A stretch of DNA of 64,000 nt from Sphingomonas xinjiangensis (GTDB lineage: Bacteria; Pseudomonadota; Alphaproteobacteria; Sphingomonadales; Sphingomonadaceae): contig NZ_JACIJF010000005.1 in the NCBI RefSeq assembly GCF_014199255.1, positions 1 through 64,000 of the forward strand, given 5' to 3'. The position numbers and the translations under genes are program-made. Of this stretch, positions 33,701 through 42,750 are shown piece by piece (the first letter of the stretch is position 1; each line of letters starts with the position of its first letter). The notes beneath the pieces are model-generated. The model was not told the origin of the DNA and made no database searches. It saw only the letters and a list, made by a program, of their open reading frames with translations.

Positions 33701-35523
33701 TGGCGATGCTGCATCCTGAAATCGCCGCCGTCACCGACCGCGTGATCGAGCGTTCCAAGGCGCGCCGCCAAGCCTATCTTGAGCTTATCCGGCGCGAGCG
33801 CGAATCCGGGGCGGATCGTCCAAAGCTGGGCTGCGCCAACCTGGCGCACGCTTATGCCGGGACCGACGAGCAACGCGATCTGATGACCCCGGGCAACCGG
33901 ATGAACATCGGCATCGTCACGTCGTACAACGACATGCTGTCGGCGCACGCGACCTATTATCGCTACCCCGAGCAGATGAAGGTCTGGGCGCTCGAAGCCG
34001 GCGCTACGGCACAGGTCGCCGGTGGCGTCCCGGCGATGTGCGATGGCGTGACACAGGGCTATGAGGGCATGGAGCTGTCGCTGTTCAGCCGCGACACCAT
34101 CGCGCTGTCCACCGCCGTGTCGCTATCGCACCGCGTGTTCGAAGGGGCCGCGCTGCTCGGAATCTGCGACAAGATCGTGCCCGGGCTGCTGATGGGCGCA
34201 TTACGCTTTGGGCATTTGCCCATGGTGATGATCCCGGGCGGGCCGATGCGCTCGGGCGTGGCCAACAAGGAGAAGGCCGCGGTTCGCGAGCGCTATGCCG
34301 AGGGCAAGGCCACACGCGAGGAACTACTGGCGTCCGAAATCGCCGCTTACCACGGCAAGGGCACTTGCACCTTTTACGGCACCGCCAACTCTAATCAGAT
34401 GATGATGGAGGCCATGGGCCTCCACATGCCCGGCGCGGCCTTTGCCAACCCGCAGACCAAGCTGCGCCAGGAACTGACACGCGCGGCCGTGCACCGGCTG
34501 TCCGAGATCGGCTGGAATGGCGAGGATTATCGCCCGATCGGCCATGTGGTCGACGAGAAGTCGATCGTGAATGCGGCGATCGTGCTGCTTGCCACCGGCG
34601 GCTCCACCAATCACCTGATCCACGTACCCGCGTTCGCGCGCGCTGCCGGCATCCTGATCGATTGGGACGATTTCGACCGCCTGTCGAGGACGATCCCGCT
34701 GCTGACCCGCGTCTATCCGAACGGATCGGCCGACGTGAACATGTTCGAGGATGCCGGCGGCCCGCCCTTCGTCATCAAGGAACTGCTGCGTGGCGGACTG
34801 ATGCATGCCGACACCCTCACCGTGGCTGCGGGTGGCATGCAGGCTTATAGCCGCAAGCCGCATATGGATCAGGACGAACTCGTCTGGCGCGACTTGCCCG
34901 CCAAGAGCGACGATGAGACGATCGTGCGAACGTTCGAAGCGCCTTTCTCTGCCGAAGGCGGTTTCCGGATCCTGAAGGGGAATATTGGCCGCGCGTGCAT
35001 CAAGGTTTCGGCCGTCGATCGCGATCGCTGGATCATCGAAGCGCCTGCGCGTGTCTTCACCGACCAGAATGCCGTGCAGGAGGCCTTCAAGGCGGGCGAG
35101 CTGGACCGCGACGTTATCGTCGTGATGCGCTTCCAGGGGCCGCGTGCGAACGGCATGCCCGAACTGCACAAGCTGACTCCGCCGCTTGGCGTTCTCCAGA
35201 ACCGCGGCTTCCGGGTGGCGCTGGTGACCGATGGGCGCATGTCCGGCGCGAGCGGCAAGGTGCCCTGTGCGATCCACTTGTCACCCGAAGCGTTGGGTGG
35301 TGGCCCAATTGCCAAGGTACGCGACGGCGATATCATCCGCTTGGATGCGCAGGCAGGTACGTTGGAGGCGCTGGTCGACGCCGCGGAATGGGACGCACGC
35401 CCTCATACCGAAGCCCCACCCGTTCCGCAGGGCACCGGGCGCGAGTTGTTCGCGATGATGCGCCACCATGCCAGCGCGGCCGAGGAAGGTGCATCCGCGA
35501 TGTTGGCAGAGGCCGGGCTGTAA
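33700..35523 (+). CDS. edd: Phosphogluconate dehydratase
   Basis: A 607-residue [4Fe-4S] dehydratase of the IlvD/Edd family that turns 6-phosphogluconate into 2-keto-3-deoxy-6-phosphogluconate. Visible family segments are [40 protein letters not shown] with the first cluster cysteine, [33 protein letters not shown] and [14 protein letters not shown]. The start is the ATG in the GTGATG overlap with pgl; the GTG three bases earlier is also possible. It is the defining gene of the Entner-Doudoroff pathway and lies between pgl and glk. Confidence 0.96.
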   Translation: MAMLHPEIAAVTDRVIERSKARRQAYLELIRRERESGADRPKLGCANLAHAYAGTDEQRDLMTPGNRMNIGIVTSYNDMLSAHATYYRYPEQMKVWALEAGATAQVAGGVPAMCDGVTQGYEGMELSLFSRDTIALSTAVSLSHRVFEGAALLGICDKIVPGLLMGALRFGHLPMVMIPGGPMRSGVANKEKAAVRERYAEGKATREELLASEIAAYHGKGTCTFYGTANSNQMMMEAMGLHMPGAAFANPQTKLRQELTRAAVHRLSEIGWNGEDYRPIGHVVDEKSIVNAAIVLLATGGSTNHLIHVPAFARAAGILIDWDDFDRLSRTIPLLTRVYPNGSADVNMFEDAGGPPFVIKELLRGGLMHADTLTVAAGGMQAYSRKPHMDQDELVWRDLPAKSDDETIVRTFEAPFSAEGGFRILKGNIGRACIKVSAVDRDRWIIEAPARVFTDQNAVQEAFKAGELDRDVIVVMRFQGPRANGMPELHKLTPPLGVLQNRGFRVALVTDGRMSGASGKVPCAIHLSPEALGGGPIAKVRDGDIIRLDAQAGTLEALVDAAEWDARPHTEAPPVPQGTGRELFAMMRHHASAAEEGASAMLAEAGL

Positions 35524-35637
35524 CGCCCGCCCTCTGCAGGCGCGCGCTTTACTTCCAAACGTGTTGCGCGGAAAAGGCCGGCGCCTTCGCTGCCAACGTT
35601 GACAGGCGGTGAAGATGGTGAGGATCAGGGAGCTGCA

Positions 35638-36606
35638 ATGGAAGTCGTCGCGGTAGATATCGGGGGCACGCACGCTCGCTTCACCATCGCCGAAGTGGAG
35701 GGCGGCCGCGTCGTCTCGCTTGCCGAGCCCGTGACGCTCAAGGTTGCCGAGCATGCAACCTTCCCGCTCGCCTGGGCAGCGTTCGGCGAACAGCTTGGAC
35801 GTCCGGTACCACGCGCAGCCGGCATCGCCGTCGCCTCGCCGGTGAACGACACGCTGATCAAGTTCACCAACAATCCGTGGATCATCCGTCCGCCGCTGAT
35901 CAAGGAGCGGCTGAACGTCGACACCTACACGCTGATCAACGATTTCGCGGCGATCGGCCATGCGGTCGGGCAGCTCGATGGCGAAGCCTATGTCCATCTG
36001 TGCGGTCCCGATGTCCCGCTGCCGGCTTACGGGTCGATCACCGTATGCGGTCCAGGCACAGGCCTGGGCGTGGCACAGGTGTTCCGCGACCGCGGCAGCT
36101 ATCACGTGATCTCGACCGAGGGCGGGCACATGGACTTTGCGCCGCTCGACAACATCGACGACGCGATCATTCGCCGCCTGCGGCCGACCTATACGCGCGT
36201 GTCGGCGGAGCGGGTCTGCGCCGGACCCGGGCTGGTCAACATCTATGAAACGCTCGCGCAGATGCAGGGCAAGCCGGTGATCCATTTGGAGGACAAGCGG
36301 CTGTGGGAACTGGCACTCACGGGGACGGACGCACTCGCCACCGCTGCGCTTGAGCGCTTCTGCCTTACCCTGGGCGCCGTTGCCGGTGACTTGGCGCTGA
36401 CCCACGGCCCTACTGGCGTCGTGATCGCCGGCGGGCTGGGGCTGCGCCTCAAGGACAAGCTGGTGCAGTCCGGCTTCGGCCAGCGTTTCGTTGCCAAGGG
36501 AAGGTTCCAGAGCCTGATGTCGACGATTCCGGTAAAGATCATCACGCACGAGCAGCCGGGCCTGTATGGCGCGGCGGCAGCCTTTGCTCAGGAGCATGCA
36601 CTTTGA
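35638..36606 (+). CDS. glk: Glucokinase
   Basis: A 322-residue glucokinase (ROK-unrelated, E. coli Glk type) that phosphorylates glucose with ATP. MEVVAVDIGGTHARFTIAEV is the phosphate-binding start, INDFAAIGHAVGQL holds the sugar-contacting Asn-Asp, and VCGPGTGLGVAQVF and STEGGHMDFAPLDN are the glucose-contacting loops. The start at ATG 35638 fits the family; the longer frame adds 13 residues. It lies between edd and eda, so glucose is fed straight into the Entner-Doudoroff steps made by its neighbours. Confidence 0.95.
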   Translation: MEVVAVDIGGTHARFTIAEVEGGRVVSLAEPVTLKVAEHATFPLAWAAFGEQLGRPVPRAAGIAVASPVNDTLIKFTNNPWIIRPPLIKERLNVDTYTLINDFAAIGHAVGQLDGEAYVHLCGPDVPLPAYGSITVCGPGTGLGVAQVFRDRGSYHVISTEGGHMDFAPLDNIDDAIIRRLRPTYTRVSAERVCAGPGLVNIYETLAQMQGKPVIHLEDKRLWELALTGTDALATAALERFCLTLGAVAGDLALTHGPTGVVIAGGLGLRLKDKLVQSGFGQRFVAKGRFQSLMSTIPVKIITHEQPGLYGAAAAFAQEHAL

Positions 36607-37217
36607 CGACCACGATTGCCGACATCATGCGCACCAGCCCGGTTATCCCGGTGCTGGTCATCGACGACGCCGCGACTGCCCGCCCGCTTGCCGAAGCACT
36701 GGTGAAAGGTGGGCTGCGGGTTCTGGAAGTGACGATGCGCACGCCCGCGGCGATCGACGCGATCCGCGAGATGAAGCAAGTGGAGGGCGCGATCGTGGGC
36801 GCGGGCACCGTGGTCAACACCGACCAATTCGCCCAAGTGATGGACGCAGGTGCCGAGTTCATCGTGTCGCCCGGGCTGACAGACCGGCTGGGCAGCGCGA
36901 TCGTGGATAGCGGCGTGCCTTTCCTCCCGGGGATCGCCAATGCCGGCGACATCATGCGCGGCTATGACCTTGGCCTGCGCCATTTCAAATTCTTCCCCGC
37001 TGAGACCAGCGGCGGGTTGAAGGCACTGAAGGCGTTGGCCGCGCCCTTTTACGAGGCCAAGTTCTGCCCGACCGGCGGGGTGAGCGCCGCAACTGCTGCA
37101 GATTGGCTGGGCTTCGATCCGGTGCTTTGTGTCGGCGGCAGCTGGGTCACGCCAAAGGGCGCCAGCTTCGAGCAAGTCGAAGCACTCGCGCGCGAGGCAG
37201 TGGCGCTCGGCAAGTAA
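36603..37217 (+). CDS. eda: KDPG aldolase
   Basis: A 204-residue 2-keto-3-deoxy-6-phosphogluconate aldolase that cleaves KDPG to pyruvate and glyceraldehyde 3-phosphate. PVIPVLVIDDAATARPLAEA is the N-terminal strand, LRVLEVTMRTPAAIDAIREM holds the catalytic Glu, and RHFKFFPAETSGGLKALKAL the Schiff-base Lys. The start is TTG at 36603, overlapping the glk stop by four bases, with CAGGAG nine bases before it; an ATG at 36627 would remove the first eight residues. It ends the operon at a long hairpin. Confidence 0.95.
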   Translation: MTTTIADIMRTSPVIPVLVIDDAATARPLAEALVKGGLRVLEVTMRTPAAIDAIREMKQVEGAIVGAGTVVNTDQFAQVMDAGAEFIVSPGLTDRLGSAIVDSGVPFLPGIANAGDIMRGYDLGLRHFKFFPAETSGGLKALKALAAPFYEAKFCPTGGVSAATAADWLGFDPVLCVGGSWVTPKGASFEQVEALAREAVALGK

Positions 37218-37221
37218 GATT

Positions 37222-37253
37222 GGACGGCGGCCGCAAAGCTGCGGCCGCCGTTC
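37222..37253. terminator. Hairpin between convergent eda and mltG
   Basis: The arms ACGGCGGCCGCA (37224-37235) and TGCGGCCGCCGT (37240-37251) form a perfect twelve-base-pair stem with the four-base loop AAGC. There is no clear T-run, but the symmetrical stem between two converging genes suggests two-way termination, possibly with Rho. Confidence 0.6.
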
Positions 37254-37256
37254 CGC

Positions 37257-38246
37257 TTACATTTCGCCGCGGGCCCGGCGCAGCGCGTACCACTTGGCGA
37301 CGTTCGCGTTATGCTGTTCAAGCGTTTCCGCGAACACATGGCCGCCCGTGCCATCGGCGACGAAGTAGAGCGCGTTGGACCGCTCCGGATCGAGCACGGC
37401 GTCGATGCTGGCCCGCCCTGGATTGGCGATCGGCCCCTGCGGCAGACCTGCCATGGCGTAGGTGTTGTAGCCGTTCCTGGCCTGGATCTCAGACTTGAGG
37501 ATACGACGGCCCAGCGGCTTGCCCTTGGTCAACGGGTAGATGATCGTGGGATCGGCCTGAAGCCGCATACCCTGGCGCAGCCGATTGCCATATACGGCGG
37601 CGACCATGCGCCGCTCCGATGGCTTGCCGGTTTCTTTTTCGACGATAGAGGCGAGCGTCACCGCTTGCTGCGGCGTCGACACCGCGATGGCAGGCTTTCT
37701 GGCGGCCCAAGCCTTGGCGAGATAGTCGGTCATCGCCTTTTGCATGCGCGCGAGCACCGCCTGGCGCGTATCGGCGCGATTATAGGCATAGCTGTCGGGC
37801 AGCACCGAGCCTTCGGCAGGCACCGAAACGGGGCCGGATAGCTGCGGCGCCTTCATGAGCGCCTCATAGACCAGGATGGACGGCGTGCCTTCAGGGATCG
37901 TCACGAAGCGTTGAAGCGTCTTGCCGCCCTGCATCATCTTGAGGACATCGGACTGGCTGAGCCCCGCCGGCACGCGGTATTCTCCGGCCTTGATCGGTGC
38001 GCTTGCGCCAAGGATCTTGGACAAAAGCAGGAACTGACGCGCGGAGCGGATCGCCCCGGCCTTCTCCAACTCGTCGGCAGCCCGGCTGAGGCTAGCCCCC
38101 TCCGGCACCAGAACCGTGACGTTGCCCCGCGCCGGCCCCGCCCCGCCCCAGAGATGGAGCACCCCAAACGTCGCTGCACACAGGATCAGTGCCACAACGA
38201 TCAGGGCGCATCCACCGCGCCGCTTACCCAGACGGCGCTCGCTCAT
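37257..38246 (-). CDS. mltG: Endolytic transglycosylase MltG
   Basis: A 329-residue inner-membrane lytic transglycosylase that cuts nascent glycan strands. The N-terminal helix is CALIVVALILCAATFGVLHL. The YceG fold follows, with VTIPEGTPSILVYEALMKA, the catalytic Glu in ASIVEKETGKPSERRMVAAVY, LQADPTIIYPL and YNTYAMAGLPQGPIANPGRASIDAVLDPE. The end LYFVADGTGGHVFAETLEQHNANVAKW is the class C-terminus. It starts four bases downstream of the fabF stop and is the last gene of the fab operon, as in many proteobacteria. Confidence 0.95.
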   Translation of the reverse strand: MSERRLGKRRGGCALIVVALILCAATFGVLHLWGGAGPARGNVTVLVPEGASLSRAADELEKAGAIRSARQFLLLSKILGASAPIKAGEYRVPAGLSQSDVLKMMQGGKTLQRFVTIPEGTPSILVYEALMKAPQLSGPVSVPAEGSVLPDSYAYNRADTRQAVLARMQKAMTDYLAKAWAARKPAIAVSTPQQAVTLASIVEKETGKPSERRMVAAVYGNRLRQGMRLQADPTIIYPLTKGKPLGRRILKSEIQARNGYNTYAMAGLPQGPIANPGRASIDAVLDPERSNALYFVADGTGGHVFAETLEQHNANVAKWYALRRARGEM

Positions 38247-38250
38247 GGGA

Positions 38251-39516
38251 TCAGATCGCCTTCATGACCAGGCTGGCGTTGGTACCGCCAAAGCCGAAGC
38301 TGTTGTTGAGGATCGCCTTGACCTTGCGCTCCTGCGCGACATGGGGGACCAGGTTCACGCCTGCGCAATTGTCGCTTGGGTTGTCGAGGTTGAGCGTCGG
38401 CGGCACGATGCTGTCGCGCATTGCCAAGATGCAGAAGATCGCCTCGACCGCGCCCGCGCCGCCCAGCAGGTGGCCGATCGCCGATTTGGTCGAACTCATC
38501 GCCAGCCCGCCCATTGCGTCACCGAACAGCTTGCGCACCGCCCCGAGTTCGAGTTCGTCGCCGAGCGGCGTCGAGGTGCCGTGCGCATTGATGTAATCGA
38601 TGTCCTCCAACGCGAGGCCCGACTTGCGCACTGCCATCTGCATCGAACGGAACGCGCCAGCGCCTTCAGGATGCGGGGCCGTCACGTGATAAGCGTCGCC
38701 CGACAGGCCGTAGCCGATGACTTCGGCATAGATCTTGGCACCGCGCTTCTTGGCATGCTCATATTCCTCAAGCACGACGACACCTGCGCCCTCGCCCATG
38801 ACGAAACCGTCCCGGTCCTTGTCATACGGACGGCTGCCCTTGGTGGGATCGTCGCGAAAGCCGGTGGAGAGCGCACGCGCCTGACCGAAGCCAGCGATGC
38901 CGATGGGGCAAATCGCGCTTTCGGCGCCGCCTGCGAGCATGATGTCGGCATCGTCCATCGCGATCATCCGAGCGGCGTCGCCAATCGAATGGGCGCCCGT
39001 CGAGCAGGCGGTCACGACTGCGTGGTTCGGACCCATCAGCCCGTATTTGATCGAGACCTGACCCGAAATCAGGTTGATCAAGCGGCCATGCACGAAATGG
39101 GGGCTGACGCGCTTCGGCCCCTTGGCCGCGAGTACCAGCGATTCGCTCTCTATCCCCGGCAGACCACCGATACCCGAGCCGATCGAGCAGCCGGCGCGGA
39201 AGCGGGTTTCCTCGTCCATGTCGAGCAGGCCGGCGTCTTCGATCGCCTGGCCCGCGGCGTCGATGCCGTAGACAATGAAAGGATCGACCTGGCGCTGGAT
39301 CTTGTGATCGACGCGCTTGGACGGATCGAAGCCGAATTCATGGTCCGGCGCCTTCACTTCACACGCATAATTGGTGTGGAAGTCGGTGGCATCGAAGCGC
39401 TTGATGATCTCAGCGCCGGACCTGCCGGCGACGATGTTCTTCCAGGCGGTTTCGACATCGGCCCCCACCGGGGTGACGAGGCCGAGGCCGGTCACGACTA
39501 CGCGGCGCATTGGCAT
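38251..39516 (-). CDS. fabF: 3-oxoacyl-ACP synthase II
   Basis: A 421-residue condensing enzyme that elongates fatty acids from malonyl-ACP. The N-terminus is MPMRRVVVTGLGLVTPVG; an ATG two codons later is equally possible. The catalytic Cys is in VVTACSTGAHSIGDA. The two active-site His are in YINAHGTSTPLGDE and SAIGHLLGGAGAVEAIF, and the closing glycine-rich strand is NNSFGFGGTNASLV. It follows acpP, 161 bases upstream on the transcript, and is followed by mltG: the standard acpP-fabF-mltG order. Confidence 0.96.
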   Translation of the reverse strand: MPMRRVVVTGLGLVTPVGADVETAWKNIVAGRSGAEIIKRFDATDFHTNYACEVKAPDHEFGFDPSKRVDHKIQRQVDPFIVYGIDAAGQAIEDAGLLDMDEETRFRAGCSIGSGIGGLPGIESESLVLAAKGPKRVSPHFVHGRLINLISGQVSIKYGLMGPNHAVVTACSTGAHSIGDAARMIAMDDADIMLAGGAESAICPIGIAGFGQARALSTGFRDDPTKGSRPYDKDRDGFVMGEGAGVVVLEEYEHAKKRGAKIYAEVIGYGLSGDAYHVTAPHPEGAGAFRSMQMAVRKSGLALEDIDYINAHGTSTPLGDELELGAVRKLFGDAMGGLAMSSTKSAIGHLLGGAGAVEAIFCILAMRDSIVPPTLNLDNPSDNCAGVNLVPHVAQERKVKAILNNSFGFGGTNASLVMKAI

Positions 39517-39677
39517 TTCTCTCCGTCGAAGTTCATGAAAGTTGTGCGGAGCGGGGCATCTTTCCAGCCCTGTCCAAAAGGAAACGGCTCCCCGTCCTCT
39601 CTTGCGAGCCGGACGGGAAGCCGTTGAATGGCATGCCGACCCCCATCAAAGGGTACGGAATTCGCCAAAGTTGGCGA

Positions 39678-39926
39678 TCAGCCTTCCTGGTGCTCGCTGA
39701 TGTAGCTCACCGCGTCCTGGACGGTGGTGATCTTTTCAGCGGCATCGTCGGGGATTTCGACGCCGAATTCTTCCTCGAAGGCCATCACCAGCTCGACGAT
39801 GTCGAGCGAATCGGCACCGAGGTCATCGATGAAGCTGGCGGTCGGCACGACTTCCTTTTCGTCGACGCCGAGGTGATCGACCACGAGCGACTTGACGCGG
39901 GTGGTGATCTCTTCCTGGTTGGCCAT
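39678..39926 (-). CDS. acpP: Acyl carrier protein
   Basis: An 82-residue acyl carrier protein. Ser40 in the DSLDIVE motif carries the 4'-phosphopantetheine arm that holds the growing fatty acid. The surrounding sequence ([56 protein letters not shown]) is typical of AcpP. It is very acidic, as usual. The start at 39926 ([11 protein letters not shown]) was chosen; the longer frame adds 16 unrelated residues. It sits between the 40017-40553 gene and fabF in the fab operon. Confidence 0.97.
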   Translation of the reverse strand: MANQEEITTRVKSLVVDHLGVDEKEVVPTASFIDDLGADSLDIVELVMAFEEEFGVEIPDDAAEKITTVQDAVSYISEHQEG

Positions 39927-40016
39927 GGTCCCTGTTATCCTTTGTGACTGGGCTCTGAATATGTGTGACCGCACCTAATTGGGTGCCGAAGCGCTGGCAA
40001 GAGGCGTCGCACCCCT

Positions 40017-40553
40017 TCAGGCGGCGGAAAAATCATGTGCCGCATAGTGGGCGGTGCTGAGGAACGAGAAATATTCGGCGAGCAGTTCCGCATTCGCGCG
40101 GGTCTGCTGCGATTCCTCGGTCACCGCCGCCTGGACCAGCGCCTGGGTATCCTGCGCAGTGAGCACCCGGGTGCGCTTGTCCTCGGGCAGCGCCTGGAAC
40201 TGGTCCTCCAGCGCCGATGCGTCGAAGCCCTTTTCCTCGACTGCCTTGCGCGCCAGCGGCAACCCAATCTTGGCAAGCGCGTAGAAGCCGGCCGCCTTGG
40301 CCGCGGCGCTTGTCCACTTATGCTCGGCCGCGCAGGCCTTGGCGGCGGTGCCGAGCCCCTGCCCCACCGCGGGCGAATAGGTCAGGCGCTTGCCGGTCTC
40401 CACAAGCGCGGCGGTCGCTTCGGATTCGATCTGGCCGCGCACGGCGGCGTCGAGCTTGGTGGACACGCAATCGAGCGTGGCGAGATCGGCGGCCTGGGCC
40501 GGGATGGCAGCCAGGGACAGGAAGGCGGCTAGAACAATACGCAATGACTTCAC
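40017..40553 (-). CDS. Secreted hypothetical protein inside the fab cluster
   Basis: A 178-residue protein with a clear signal peptide (MKSLRIVLAAFLSLAAIPAQA), so it is periplasmic. The mature part is helical and rich in Ala with two spaced cysteines (ATLDCVSTKLDA and AAKACAAEHKW), which could form a disulfide. No family recognised; I have not seen this protein as a usual member of the fab cluster. It lies between fabG and acpP and is read in the same direction, so it appears to be an inserted gene in an otherwise conserved operon. Confidence 0.7.
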   Translation of the reverse strand: MKSLRIVLAAFLSLAAIPAQAADLATLDCVSTKLDAAVRGQIESEATAALVETGKRLTYSPAVGQGLGTAAKACAAEHKWTSAAAKAAGFYALAKIGLPLARKAVEEKGFDASALEDQFQALPEDKRTRVLTAQDTQALVQAAVTEESQQTRANAELLAEYFSFLSTAHYAAHDFSAA

Positions 40554-40571
40554 TCCTGCCCCCAGGACGCC

Positions 40572-41309
40572 TTACAGCATCGCCATTCCGCCGTTCACAT
40601 GCAAGGTCTGGCCGGTGACGTAGCTGGCTTCCTTGCTGGCGAGGTAGACCACGGCGGCGGCGATATCCTCGCCCTCGCCGAGCTTGCCCGCCGGGATGCG
40701 GCCGGTCAGCGCTTCCTTTTGCGCCTCGGGCAGGCCGTCGGTCATCGCCGAGCGGATGAAGCCGGGGGCTACGCAGTTCACGGTGATGTTGCGGCTGGCG
40801 AGTTCCTGGCCAAGCGCCTTGGACATGCCGACCAGCCCGGCCTTGGACGCGGCATAATTGGCCTGACCCGGATTGCCGGTGGCGCCGACGACCGAGGTGA
40901 TCGAGATCATACGCCCGAACCGGGCCTTCATCATCGGCTTGGCCGCGGCGCGCATCAGGCGGAACGCGGCTTCGAGATTGACGGTGATGACCTGATCCCA
41001 TTCATCGTCCTTCATCCGCATGACGAGGTTGTCGCGGGTGACGCCGGCATTGTTCACCAGAATGCTGAGGCTGCCGAGCGCTTCGACAGCCTGGGGGATC
41101 AGCGCGTCAACCTGCGCTGCGTCGGAGAGGTTGGCCTGCAGGGTGACGTGGTCGCCGTCGAGTTCGGCCTTGAAGGCTTCGAGCTTCTCCGGATTGGAGC
41201 CGGAAATGGCGAGCCGGGCCCCCTGCGCGGCCAGGCCCTTGGCGATGGCTGAGCCGATCCCGCCCGAAGCGCCGGTGACGAGGGCGGTCATGCCTGTGAG
41301 ATCGAACAT
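40572..41309 (-). CDS. fabG: 3-oxoacyl-ACP reductase
   Basis: A 245-residue short-chain dehydrogenase that reduces 3-oxoacyl-ACP with NADPH. TALVTGASGGIGSAIAKGL is the coenzyme loop, ILVNNAGVTRDNLVMRMKDD the structural strand with the NNAG motif, SITSVVGATGNPGQANYAASKAG the catalytic Ser, Tyr and Lys (YxxxK), and VNCVAPGFIRSAMTDGL the following loop. Length is usual. On the minus strand it comes after fabD and the inserted GxxExxY element, and before the secreted protein gene. Confidence 0.96.
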   Translation of the reverse strand: MFDLTGMTALVTGASGGIGSAIAKGLAAQGARLAISGSNPEKLEAFKAELDGDHVTLQANLSDAAQVDALIPQAVEALGSLSILVNNAGVTRDNLVMRMKDDEWDQVITVNLEAAFRLMRAAAKPMMKARFGRMISITSVVGATGNPGQANYAASKAGLVGMSKALGQELASRNITVNCVAPGFIRSAMTDGLPEAQKEALTGRIPAGKLGEGEDIAAAVVYLASKEASYVTGQTLHVNGGMAML

Positions 41310-41333
41310 GGGTGGTCTCCGTGGTGTTCTAAG

Positions 41334-41375
41334 AAGAAGTTAGGGGTTCGCGCAGAGGCGCGGAGGCGCAGAGGA
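41334..41375. repeat. Left inverted repeat of the GxxExxY element
   Basis: This arm starts AAGAAGTTAGGGGTTCGCGC, then continues with CGCAGAGGCG-type words and ends GCGCAGAGGA at 41375. Positions 41345-41375 (31 bases) are a perfect complement of 41764-41794, and the outer eleven bases match at nine. The repeat contains the stop codon and encodes the last residues of the gene. Confidence 0.9.
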
Positions 41376-41756
41376 GGTGTGGTTGTTGACGATGCGTCGG
41401 ATGCCTTCTTTAAGCGTCTCGCCGCCGAAATTCAGAAGCAGCCCTACGGGCTGTTTGGTCAGGCGAAGATAGGTCAGCAATTGCTTGGCGTGCACAGCGA
41501 CTAGCTTATCGACCGACTTGATCTCCACCAGCAGCCGGTCCTCGACAATAAGATCGATCCTGAAGGCTGCGTCGAACCGAAGCCCTTCAAACTCGACGTC
41601 TATCGCGCGCTGGCGCGCGACCGAATAACCCATGCGGCTGAGCCGAGCTGCGAGGATCATCTCATAGACACTCTCAAGCAGACCGGGGCCAAGATCGCGA
41701 TGCAAGCGCATCGCCACATCCACCACGTCGCCACTGATGCGGTCGATGTCCGTCAA
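41340..41756 (-). CDS. GxxExxY protein (PD-(D/E)XK nuclease-like)
   Basis: A 138-residue protein of the GxxExxY family. The name motif is GLLESVY (Gly25, Glu28, Tyr31). A PD-(D/E)XK-type core follows: Asp68 in AFRIDLIVEDR, then Glu78-Ile-Lys80 in LVEIKSVDKL, then Gln92 and Tyr96 in KQLLTYLRL. The family is widespread but its substrate is unknown. The start is TTG at 41756, and the Shine-Dalgarno AGAGGA lies in the right terminal repeat, seven bases upstream. The C-terminal SSAPPRLCANP and the TAA stop are encoded by the left repeat. So the terminal repeats double as translation start and end signals of this gene. Confidence 0.85.
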   Translation of the reverse strand: MTDIDRISGDVVDVAMRLHRDLGPGLLESVYEMILAARLSRMGYSVARQRAIDVEFEGLRFDAAFRIDLIVEDRLLVEIKSVDKLVAVHAKQLLTYLRLTKQPVGLLLNFGGETLKEGIRRIVNNHTSSAPPRLCANP

Positions 41757-41763
41757 GCGATCG

Positions 41764-41805
41764 TCCTCTGCGCCTCCGCGCCTCTGCGCGAACCTCTACC
41801 TTCTT
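41764..41805. repeat. Right inverted repeat of the GxxExxY element
   Basis: Complement of the left repeat. On the minus strand it ends GCGCAGAGGA at 41764, just before the TTG start codon at 41756, so it supplies the ribosome binding site. It also lies directly after the fabD stop (41815). Confidence 0.9.
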
Positions 41806-41814
41806 ATCTCCCGA

Positions 41815-42750
41815 TCAAAGCGTCTTCGCCAGGGTTTCGATGTCGTCCATGGTGACGACGCTGGTGACGGGGATGTCCGGGGTGATGCGCTTGACCATGC
41901 CGGCCAGGATCTTGCCGCCGAGTTCGACGAAGTCGGTGACGCCTGCTTCGCCCATCGCGGCAACGCTTTCGCGCCAGCGGACCATGCCGGTTACCTGTTC
42001 GACCAGCAGCGTGCGGATGGTGGCGGGATCGGCGACCGGGGCGGCGGTGACGTTGGCGTAGAGGGGGACCAAGGGCGCCTGTATCGCGACGTCGGCGAGC
42101 GCCTTTTCCATTGCGTCAGCGGCAGGTTGCATCATCGGGCAGTGGAAGGGCGCGGAGACGGGTAGCAGGATGCCGCGCTTGGCACCGTGATCCTTGGCGA
42201 TGGCGATGGCGCGCTCGATCGCGGCGCGGGCGCCCGAGATCACGACTTGGGTCGGATCATTGTCGTTGGCGACGGTGCAGACTTCGCCTTCGGCCGCAGC
42301 GTCGGCGATCGCCTGCGCCTTGGTGAGATCCGCGCCGAGCAAGGCGGCCATCGCCCCCTCGCCCACCGGCACCGCCGCCTGCATCGCGTCACCGCGAATG
42401 CGCAGCAGCTTTGCCGTGGTCGACAGGTCGAGCGCGCCGGCGGCGCACAGCGCAGTGTATTCGCCCAAGCTGTGGCCAGCGACGTAATCGACCTTGTCAG
42501 CGAGGCGGATGCCGCCTTCCTTTTCCAACACGCGCAGCACGGCGATGGCATTGGCCATGATCGCGGGCTGCGCGTTGGCGGTAAGGGTGAGCTGATCCTC
42601 GGGACCTTCGCGCATCAGGCGGAACAGGCTCTGTCCGAGCGCCTCGTCGACTTCCTGGAACACCTCGCGCGCAGTGGCGCTGGCGTCGGCGAGCGCCTTG
42701 CCCATGCCAACCGCCTGGCTGCCCTGGCCCGGGAAGATGAATGCGCGCAT
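41815..42750 (-). CDS. fabD: Malonyl CoA-ACP transacylase
   Basis: A 311-residue enzyme that moves malonyl from CoA to ACP. MRAFIFPGQGSQAVGMGKAL is the family start, GHSLGEYTALCAAGAL holds the catalytic Ser, and APFHCPMMQPAADAM holds the His partner. The start at 42750 was chosen; the longer frame adds 21 unrelated residues. It is the first gene of the fab operon read leftward. Normally fabG follows directly, but here the GxxExxY element stands between them. Confidence 0.96.
   Translation of the reverse strand: MRAFIFPGQGSQAVGMGKALADASATAREVFQEVDEALGQSLFRLMREGPEDQLTLTANAQPAIMANAIAVLRVLEKEGGIRLADKVDYVAGHSLGEYTALCAAGALDLSTTAKLLRIRGDAMQAAVPVGEGAMAALLGADLTKAQAIADAAAEGEVCTVANDNDPTQVVISGARAAIERAIAIAKDHGAKRGILLPVSAPFHCPMMQPAADAMEKALADVAIQAPLVPLYANVTAAPVADPATIRTLLVEQVTGMVRWRESVAAMGEAGVTDFVELGGKILAGMVKRITPDIPVTSVVTMDDIETLAKTL

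Larger units (their letters stand above)
41334..41805. mobile_element. Inverted-repeat-bounded GxxExxY element in the fab operon
   Basis: A 472-base unit: a 42-base terminal inverted repeat at each end (40 of 42 matching) enclosing one PD-(D/E)XK-type gene that nearly fills it. It sits between fabD and fabG, normally adjacent in proteobacteria. There is no transposase, and I find no target duplication, so the mode of movement is not evident. That it is mobile is inferred from the structure and the odd location. Confidence 0.6.
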
